Positions 59,569 through 64,000 of a DNA stretch of 64,000 nt are shown piece after piece. This DNA comes from DASSUW01 sp963792385 (GTDB lineage: Bacteria > Actinomycetota > Thermoleophilia > Solirubrobacterales > Solirubrobacteraceae). The DNA is taken from positions 248,001 through 312,000 of the forward strand of contig CAWBVZ010000011.1 of NCBI GenBank assembly GCA_963792385.1, given 5' to 3'. Made by a program: the position numbers and the translations under genes. Each line of letters starts with the position of its first letter. Within the stretch, counting starts at the first letter, position 1. Under the pieces are notes generated by a model. That model was given only the letters and a program-made list of their open reading frames with translations. It was not told where the DNA came from and did no database searches.

Positions 59569-59630
59569 GAACCCTCTCCGTTAATGCCGCAGTTGACGTT
59601 CGCCGGCGCTGCCGGCAACGCCCGCGCGCC

Positions 59631-60191
59631 CTACCGCACGACGAGGTCGCCCACGCCGACGGCGAGCACCGCCGGCCCTCCGGCGAGCACGTGCACCGGC
59701 AGGTCGGCTGGGCCGCCGCCGAGCCACTCCTCGAGCCGATCGCGCTCGCCGGCGACCTCGATCCACGTGATGTCGTTCGGCGCGTCGCTCGGCTCGCGCT
59801 CGATGAAGAACGGCAGGAACGGCTCCTCGAGCGCCTCGATCAGGCCGGTCAGGTAGCCGGTCTGCCCGCCGCGCGAGACGTCGATCAAGTCCGTGCCGTT
59901 CCGCTCTGCCACGGCCGCCACGTCCGGGACCGCGACGGCCCAGCCGATCAGCCCGTCGCCGGCCTCGATCCGGGCGGCGACGATCTGACCGATCGGCGAC
60001 GCGCCGGCTTCGTCCGGATCGGCGATCGCGAGCACCTCGAGAAAGCCGCCACCCAGCGGCACGATCCGGTTGTGGGTCCCGACGCCGTCGTGCCGGCCGC
60101 CGGCGACGGAGTCGAGCCCGTGCTCGGCCTTCAGTCGCGTGCACGCCCTGTCCAGGTCGGCCGTCGCGTAGATCACATGGTCGATGCGGAT
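59631..60191 (-). CDS. glyoxalase-like (VOC) domain protein with apparent ATC start
   Basis: A 186-residue VOC protein of the Glyoxalase_3-like group: IRIDHVIYATADLDRACTRLKAEHGLDSVAGGRHDGVGTHNRIVPLGGGFLEVLAI, then WAVAVPDVAAVAERNG and EPFLPFFIERE. Homology should begin at ATC 60191 (ATC CGC ATC GAC CAT), and TAAAGT ends 7 nt before it, which fits the leaderless pattern used by neighbours. Either ATC is a rare start or an ATG was misread. The nearest ATG is 60254, which would overlap the divergent MFS gene. Substrate unknown. Confidence 0.8.
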   Translation of the reverse strand: MRIDHVIYATADLDRACTRLKAEHGLDSVAGGRHDGVGTHNRIVPLGGGFLEVLAIADPDEAGASPIGQIVAARIEAGDGLIGWAVAVPDVAAVAERNGTDLIDVSRGGQTGYLTGLIEALEEPFLPFFIEREPSDAPNDITWIEVAGERDRLEEWLGGGPADLPVHVLAGGPAVLAVGVGDLVVR

Positions 60192-60198
60192 GCCCAGG

Positions 60199-60204
60199 AC
60201 TTTA
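60199..60204 (-). promoter_or_regulatory. -10 hexamer TAAAGT, leaderless type
   Basis: TAAAGT ends 7 nt before the ATC codon at 60191, back to back with the MFS promoter at 60218-60223. Confidence 0.4.
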
Positions 60205-60217
60205 CGGCTCTGGTGGA

Positions 60218-60223
60218 TAGCAT
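60218..60223 (+). promoter_or_regulatory. -10 hexamer TAGCAT, leaderless type
   Basis: TAGCAT ends 7 nt before GTG 60231 and decides the start of the MFS gene. Confidence 0.5.
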
Positions 60224-60230
60224 CGAAGCC

Positions 60231-61673
60231 GTGGCAGGCGCCGACGTCGAGCATCGTCGTCACTACAACGTGACGCTCTCGCTGCTGGTGGTCGCGGGCA
60301 TCTCGTTCGCAATCATGCAGACGCTCGTCGTGCCGGCGCTGCCGTTCTTCCAGCGCGAGTTCGACACCTCGGCGAGCTGGGTCACGTGGATCGCGACCGG
60401 CTTCCTGCTCAGCTCGTCGGTGCTGACGCCGATCCTCGGCAAGCTCGGCGATGCGCATGGCAAGAAGAAGATGCTCGTGATCTCGCTCGCCATCTTCGGG
60501 CTTGCGTCGCTCGCCGCGGCGGCCGCCTGGAGCCTCGCCTCGCTCGTGTTCTTCCGCGTCCTGCAGGGCGCCGGCGCGGCGGTCTTCCCGCTGTCGTTCG
60601 GGATCATCCGCGACGAGTTCCCGCCCGAGAAGGTCGGCTTCGGGATCGGCACCGTGAGCTCGGTGTTCGGCGCCGGCGGCGGCATCGGGCTGGTGATGAG
60701 CGGGGTGATCATCGAGCACCTCAGCTGGCAGTGGCTGTTCCTGATCGGGGCGATTCCCGTGCTCGGCGCGACGGTGCTGCTCGCCCTGTTCGTGCCCGAG
60801 TCGCCGATCAAGACCCCGGCCAAGCCGGACTACCTCGGCGGCGCCGCGCTGTCGTTTGCGCTCGGGACGCTGCTGGTTGCGATCAGCGAGGGAAGCAACT
60901 GGGGGTGGACGTCGCTCGGCGTGCTCGGGCTCCTGGCGTCGTCGGCCGTGCTGTTCACGGTGTGGGTGGTGATCGAGAAGCGCGTGCCCGAGCCGCTCGT
61001 CGATCTCGCCACGTTCGCGCGGCGCGAGATGGCGGCGACCAACGTCACGACGCTCGTGATGGGGTTCTCGATGTTCTCCACGTTCATCCTGCTGCCGAAC
61101 TTCGTGCAGGTCCCGCTCGGCCTGCCGGGGGACATCGCGGACCAGCTCGACTACGGGTTCGGTGCCACGCCCGTCGAGGTCGGCCTGTTCTTCATCCCCT
61201 CCTCGGTGGCGATGATCTTCGCCGGGCCGCTGGCCGGCTCGCTCGGCCAGCGCGTCGGGAGCGTCATCCCGCTGCGCGTCGGCGTCGGCTTCCTCGTGCT
61301 GTCGCTGGTGCTGCTGGCGACGGTCCACGACGAGCCGTGGACGATCTACGCCTGGATGGTCTTCATGGGCATCGGCCTCGCGTTCTGCTTCGCCTCGCTC
61401 GGCACGCTGGTGATCCAGTACTCGCGACCGGAGGAGACCGGCGTGGCGAGCGGCATGAACACGATCATGCGCACGATCGGCGCCGCACTCGGCTCGCAGG
61501 TCGCGGCCGCGATCATCTCGGCACACACGCTCCCCGGCACCGAGATCGCGACGGAGAGCGGCTTCACCACGGCCTTCGCCGTCAGCGCGGTCGGCGCGCT
61601 CGTCGCGCTCCTGCCGACGTTCCTGCTCACCAGTCGTCCCCGTGTCAGACAACCCATCGTTGAGGTCGCATGA
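60231..61673 (+). CDS. MFS transporter, DHA2 (EmrB/QacA) family
   Basis: A 480-residue 14-helix exporter, different from the one at 34633-36096. Features: VTLSLLVVAGISFAIMQTLVVPALPFFQREFDTSASWVTWIATGFLL, motif A-type GKLGDAHGKKKMLVISLAIF, VFFRVLQGAGAAVFPLSFGIIRDEFP and motif C-like GTVSSVFGAGGGIGLVMSGVI. GTG 60231 is chosen from the TAGCAT hexamer 7 nt upstream; the frame is open far upstream (to 59472) but that part is antisense to the VOC gene. Its stop overlaps the aldo/keto reductase ATG (ATGA). Drug or metabolite export is inferred. Confidence 0.92.
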   Translation: MAGADVEHRRHYNVTLSLLVVAGISFAIMQTLVVPALPFFQREFDTSASWVTWIATGFLLSSSVLTPILGKLGDAHGKKKMLVISLAIFGLASLAAAAAWSLASLVFFRVLQGAGAAVFPLSFGIIRDEFPPEKVGFGIGTVSSVFGAGGGIGLVMSGVIIEHLSWQWLFLIGAIPVLGATVLLALFVPESPIKTPAKPDYLGGAALSFALGTLLVAISEGSNWGWTSLGVLGLLASSAVLFTVWVVIEKRVPEPLVDLATFARREMAATNVTTLVMGFSMFSTFILLPNFVQVPLGLPGDIADQLDYGFGATPVEVGLFFIPSSVAMIFAGPLAGSLGQRVGSVIPLRVGVGFLVLSLVLLATVHDEPWTIYAWMVFMGIGLAFCFASLGTLVIQYSRPEETGVASGMNTIMRTIGAALGSQVAAAIISAHTLPGTEIATESGFTTAFAVSAVGALVALLPTFLLTSRPRVRQPIVEVA

Positions 61674-62695
61674 ACCACCGAAACCTAGGTCGCACCGGCA
61701 TGCAGGTCACCCCGCTCTGTCTCGGGGCGATGATGTTCGGCGAGTGGGGCAACCCGGACCACGACGAGTCGATCCGGATCATCCACCGCGCGCTCGACGC
61801 CGGGATCAACTTCATCGACACCGCCGACGTGTACTCGCGCGGCGAGTCGGAGGAGATCGTCGGCAAGGCACTCGCGGGCGGCCGGCGCGACAACGTCGTC
61901 CTCGCCACCAAGGTGCACGGAACGATGGGCGACGACCCGAACCAGTACGGCAACTCGCGCCGCTGGATCACGCGCGCGGTCGAGGACAGCCTGCGCCGGC
62001 TCGGCACCGACTGGATCGACCTCTACCAGATCCACCGCCCCGAGCCGGACACCGACATCGACGAGACGCTCGGCGCGCTCAGCGACCTCGTGCGCGCCGG
62101 CAAGGTCCGCGCGATCGGCAGCTCGACGTTCCCGGCCGGCCGCGATCGTCGAGGCGCAGTGGGTGGCCGAGCGGCGCACGCGCGAGCGGTTCATGTGCGA
62201 GCAGCCGCCGTACTCGCTGCTCGTGCGCGGTATCGAGGCGGACGTGCTGCCGGCTGTGCCGGCGACTACGGCATGGGCGTGATCTCGTGGAGCCCGCTGG
62301 CCGGCGGCTGGCTGTCCGGCCGCTGGCGCAAGGGCCAGGAGACGCCGACGAGCTCGCGGGCGGACCGGCTGCCGCACCGCTTCGACCTCTCGCTCCCCGG
62401 CAACCAGCGCAAGCTCGAGGCCGTCGAGCAGCTCGCCCTGCTCGCCGAGGAGGCGGGCATGACGCTGATCGAGATGGCGCTTGCGTTCGTCATCAACCAC
62501 CCGGCCGTGACGTCGGCGATCATCGGCCCGCGCACGATGGAGCAGCTCGAGTCCCAGCTCCCGGCCGCCGACGTGCAGCTGAGCGACGAGCTGCTCGACC
62601 GGATCGACGAGATCGTCGCCCCGGGCACGAACCTCAACCCGGCGGACGCCGGCTGGCAGAACCCGGCGCTCGCCCCGGCGGCGCGGCGGCGGTAG
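61670..62695 (+). CDS. aldo/keto reductase with two compensating frameshifts
   Basis: An aldo/keto reductase of about 340 residues. N-terminal part: YxxxD-type LGRTGMQVTPLCLGAMMFG, INFIDTADVYSRGESEEIVGKAL (Asp, Tyr), LATKVHGTMGDD (Lys) and DLYQIHRPEPD (His), the full catalytic tetrad. C-terminal part: YGMGVISWSPLAGGWLSGRWRKG and AIIGPRTMEQLESQL (NADPH binding). Between about 62141 and 62254 the sensible frame (IVEAQWVAERRTRERFMCEQPPYSLL) is shifted by one base, so roughly 37 residues of the open frame are wrong; an insertion near 62131-62143 and a deletion near 62249-62256 explain it. ATGA overlap with the MFS gene. Confidence 0.87.
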   Translation: MNHRNLGRTGMQVTPLCLGAMMFGEWGNPDHDESIRIIHRALDAGINFIDTADVYSRGESEEIVGKALAGGRRDNVVLATKVHGTMGDDPNQYGNSRRWITRAVEDSLRRLGTDWIDLYQIHRPEPDTDIDETLGALSDLVRAGKVRAIGSSTFPAGRDRRGAVGGRAAHARAVHVRAAAVLAARARYRGGRAAGCAGDYGMGVISWSPLAGGWLSGRWRKGQETPTSSRADRLPHRFDLSLPGNQRKLEAVEQLALLAEEAGMTLIEMALAFVINHPAVTSAIIGPRTMEQLESQLPAADVQLSDELLDRIDEIVAPGTNLNPADAGWQNPALAPAARRR

Positions 62696-63148
62696 TGCCG
62701 AAGCGCAGCGCCGGCATCCTGCTCCATCGCGTCCGCGACGGCGAGCGCGAGGTGCTGCTCGTGCACCCCGGCGGGCCGTTCTGGGCGAAGCGCGACGACG
62801 GCGCGTGGTCGATCCCGAAGGGCGAGTACGACGACGGGCGAGGACCCGCGCGCGTGCGCGCTGCGCGAGTTCGAGGAGGAGCTCGGCACGCCGCTGCCGT
62901 CCGGCACCGAGCTGGCCGAGCTCGGCACCGTCAAGCAGTCGGCCGGCAAGGTGATCACCGCCTTCGGCGCCGCCGGCGACCTCGACGCCGATGCCATCCG
63001 CAGCAACACGTTCACGGTCGAGTGGCCGCCGCGATCGGGTCAGACACAGGAGTTCCCGGAGGTCGACCGAGCCGGCTGGTTCGGGATCGAGCAGGCGCGG
63101 GCGAAGCTCAACCCCGCGCAGGTCGAGCTGCTCGACCGCATGGAATAG
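62695..63148 (+). CDS. Nudix hydrolase, frameshifted
   Basis: A Nudix protein of about 150 residues when one extra base is removed. It starts VPKRSAGILLHRVRDGEREVLLVHPGGPFWAKRDDGAWSIPKGEYDDG; the Nudix box continues in the next frame as EDPRACALREFEEELG, then TVKQSAGKVITAFGAAGDL and EVDRAGWFGIEQARAKLNPAQVELLDRM. The frame changes at GGGCGAG (62835-62839). GTG 62695 overlaps the aldo/keto reductase stop by 1 nt. It resembles the 150-residue NUDIX family of actinobacteria that acts on nucleoside diphosphate derivatives. The indel is likely a sequencing error because both halves are well conserved. Confidence 0.85.
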
Positions 63149-63188
63149 GGAGTCCGCCGAGGTACGGCCTTCCCTACCTGCAGACGCC

Positions 63189-63218
63189 GGGCAGCCGTCC
63201 GGATCTGACCGGCTGCCC
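63189..63218 (+). terminator. hairpin terminator after the Nudix gene
   Basis: GGGCAGCCG (63189-63197) and CGGCTGCCC (63210-63218) form a perfect 9-bp stem with a 12-nt loop, 40 nt downstream of the Nudix stop. No T-run follows. It probably ends the MFS-AKR-Nudix operon. Confidence 0.55.
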
Positions 63219-63266
63219 GCCTGTGCCGCCGGACCCGGTCATGGGACATTGACGTTCCTCCCCGGA

Positions 63267-63322
63267 CCCCCTCTCTCCTCCTCCCTACTCCTCCTCCCTA
63301 CTCCCCCTCCCCCCTCCCTCTC
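63267..63322 (+). repeat. polypyrimidine tract with 13-bp tandem repeat before an ATG
   Basis: 56 bases that are all C or T except two A residues, ending directly at ATG 63323. Within it CTCCTCCTCCCTA is repeated perfectly at 63275-63287 and 63288-63300. No purine-rich ribosome-binding site can exist here. It is unlike any other upstream region in the window and is also a likely slippage hotspot. Confidence 0.8.
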
Positions 63323-63583
63323 ATGACCGACATCCTCCGTGAACTCGACCACCGCACGAACGATCGCATCGACGTGTGGCTGCTCTGGCGCGAGCACGAC
63401 AACCAGGTGCTCGTGTCCGTCGCCGACGAGAAGACCGGCGATCAGTTCACGATCGAGGTCCGCGACGGCGAGCGCCCGCTCGACGTCTTCAACCACCCGT
63501 ACGCGTACGCCGCCTGGCACGGCGTCGAGATCAGCGCCGAGCCCCAGCGCCGACTCGCCGTGCGCGGCGGCGTGATCAGCTAA
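63323..63583 (+). CDS. conserved-looking hypothetical protein (86 aa)
   Basis: An 86-residue acidic protein: MTDILRELDHRTNDRIDVWLLWREHDNQVLVSVADEKTGDQFTIEVRDGERPLDVFNHPYAYAAWHGVEI. It looks like a small alpha+beta protein (DVWLLWREHDNQVLVSVAD and GDQFTIEVRDG as beta pairs). Such small proteins are common in actinobacteria and have no assigned function that I know. Codons end in G/C. It lacks a Shine-Dalgarno sequence because the upstream 56 nt are pyrimidine. Confidence 0.75.
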   Translation: MTDILRELDHRTNDRIDVWLLWREHDNQVLVSVADEKTGDQFTIEVRDGERPLDVFNHPYAYAAWHGVEISAEPQRRLAVRGGVIS

Positions 63584-63589
63584 CGCGCG

Positions 63590-64000
63590 CTAGGCGTCGA
63601 GCACTTCGCGGACCTTTCGCGCGAGCGAGCGGTCCGTGAACGGCTTTTCGATGAACGCCGCGTTCGGGCTGATCTCGCCGTGGCGGTACACCGCCTCGTC
63701 GGAGTAGCCCGACATGAACAGGATGCGCATGGCCGGCGAGATCGCGGACAGGCGCTCCGCCAGCACGCGGCCGTTGACGCCGGGCATGATCACGTCGGTC
63801 AGCAGCAGATCGACCCCGGCGCGCCGCTCCGCGCACAGCTGCATCGCCTCCTCGCGCGCCGGCGGCGGTGAGCACCGCGTAGCCCTTTGACTCGAGCATC
63901 AGCCGCACGAGGTCGCGCACGCGCGCGTCGTCCTCGACGATCATGATCGTCTCGGTCCCGCGCTCGGCCGCGCCCTCAGGCCCACCGGCGGCGGCTTGGT
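63590..64000 (-). CDS. receiver domain, C-terminal part of a probable hybrid histidine kinase, frameshifted, partial
   Basis: The 3' end of a gene that enters from the window edge. Sequence reads GTETIMIVEDDARVRDLVRLMLESKGYAVLTAAG, then, one frame over, EEAMQLCAERRAGVDLLLTDVIMPGVNGRVLAERL, ILFMSGYSDEAVYRHG, FIEKPFTDRSLARKVREVLDA. This is a complete receiver domain: acidic pair EDD, phospho-Asp in LLTDVIMPG, Ser of MSGYS and Lys of EKPF. The upstream RGTETI linker is typical of hybrid kinases. The frameshift is near 63852-63862. Kinase domains lie outside the window. Confidence 0.82.

Larger units (their letters stand above)
59387..59603. repeat. 217-bp intergenic element with 23-bp terminal inverted repeats
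   Basis: The ends are perfect 23-bp inverted copies: 59387-59409 begins GCGAACGTCAACTGCGGCAT and 59581-59603 is its exact reverse complement. Inside are two similar 55-bp hairpins (59443-59497, 59514-59568). There is no ORF of note. It fills the space between convergent DUF488 and VOC genes. Structure resembles a MITE or a palindromic bacterial intergenic repeat; a reduced relative lies at 42129-42186. No target-site duplication is obvious. Confidence 0.85.

Noticed and set aside
59387..59603. Insertion sequence
   Set aside because: Terminal inverted repeats are present but there is no transposase frame; at most a non-autonomous element.
59472..61673. A 733-residue protein upstream of and including the MFS transporter
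   Set aside because: Residues before 60231 are antisense to the VOC gene and cross the repeat element; only the part from GTG 60231 has transporter character and a promoter box.
63247..63257. Third copy of the repeat core (TTGACGTTC)
   Set aside because: Only nine bases match, with no inverted partner nearby; too short to count.

Overview
The window is very GC-rich, densely coded DNA (almost no gap above 280 bp) with GTG/TTG starts, 1-4 nt stop/start overlaps and mainly actinobacterial gene families: RecBCD, SigG-type ECF factor with a SnoaL tail, MEDS/anti-sigma proteins, PucR, MarR-GNAT, DUF3891. A chromosomal segment of a free-living high-GC actinobacterium, probably Thermoleophilia/Solirubrobacterales, is my inference. 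I see no tRNA, rRNA, CRISPR, transposase, integrase or phage gene.

Layout. 1-2.7 kb: edge fragment, membrane protein, DUF3891 protein, Crp/Fnr regulator, STAS protein. 2.65-14.2 kb: a two-gene module present twice (secreted subtilase carrying a DUF3494 ice-binding-type domain, then a membrane GGDEF-EAL protein), the copies separated by a small basic protein and a secreted GH53 galactanase. 14.3-24.2 kb: UV-damage glycosylase, AraC and VOC proteins, DrrAB-like ABC exporter, MarR-GNAT regulator divergent from a CocE hydrolase, chemoreceptor, fatty-acid desaturase with a small membrane partner. 24.2-33.2 kb: recC-recB-recD plus a HhH-GPD-type repair protein; recC carries an apparent 1-nt frameshift. 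33.3-42.1 kb: ECF sigma factor, MFS exporter, AlkZ-like glycosylase with a secreted alpha/beta hydrolase, AhpD-like protein divergent from a MocR regulator, M48 protease. 42.1-48.7 kb: SDR/HD pair, orphan histidine kinase, peroxiredoxin, cytidylate-kinase-like protein, hydrolase/TetR divergon. 48.7-52.1 kb: an operon joining MEDS-STAS, MEDS-HATPase and PAS-GGDEF proteins. 52.2-59.4 kb: AraC/YdeI/cupin-SRPBCC operon, PucR, DMT transporter, RNase HI, DsbA/LLM/DUF488 operon. 59.4-64 kb: an inverted-repeat element, VOC/MFS divergon, then aldo-keto reductase, Nudix and receiver genes that all carry single-base indels.

Themes. Cyclic-di-GMP enzymes occur three times, twice next to secreted adhesin-like proteases and once next to partner-switching proteins. 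DNA repair is over-represented (RecBCD, HhH-GPD, AlkZ-like, pyrimidine-dimer glycosylase). About fifteen genes have a TAnnnT hexamer ending 6-9 nt before the start codon, the signature of leaderless transcription; this pattern settled several start sites. The most novel-looking non-coding structure is a 217-bp element at 59.4 kb with perfect 23-bp terminal inverted repeats and two internal hairpins, with a reduced relative at 42.1 kb; both lie between convergent genes.
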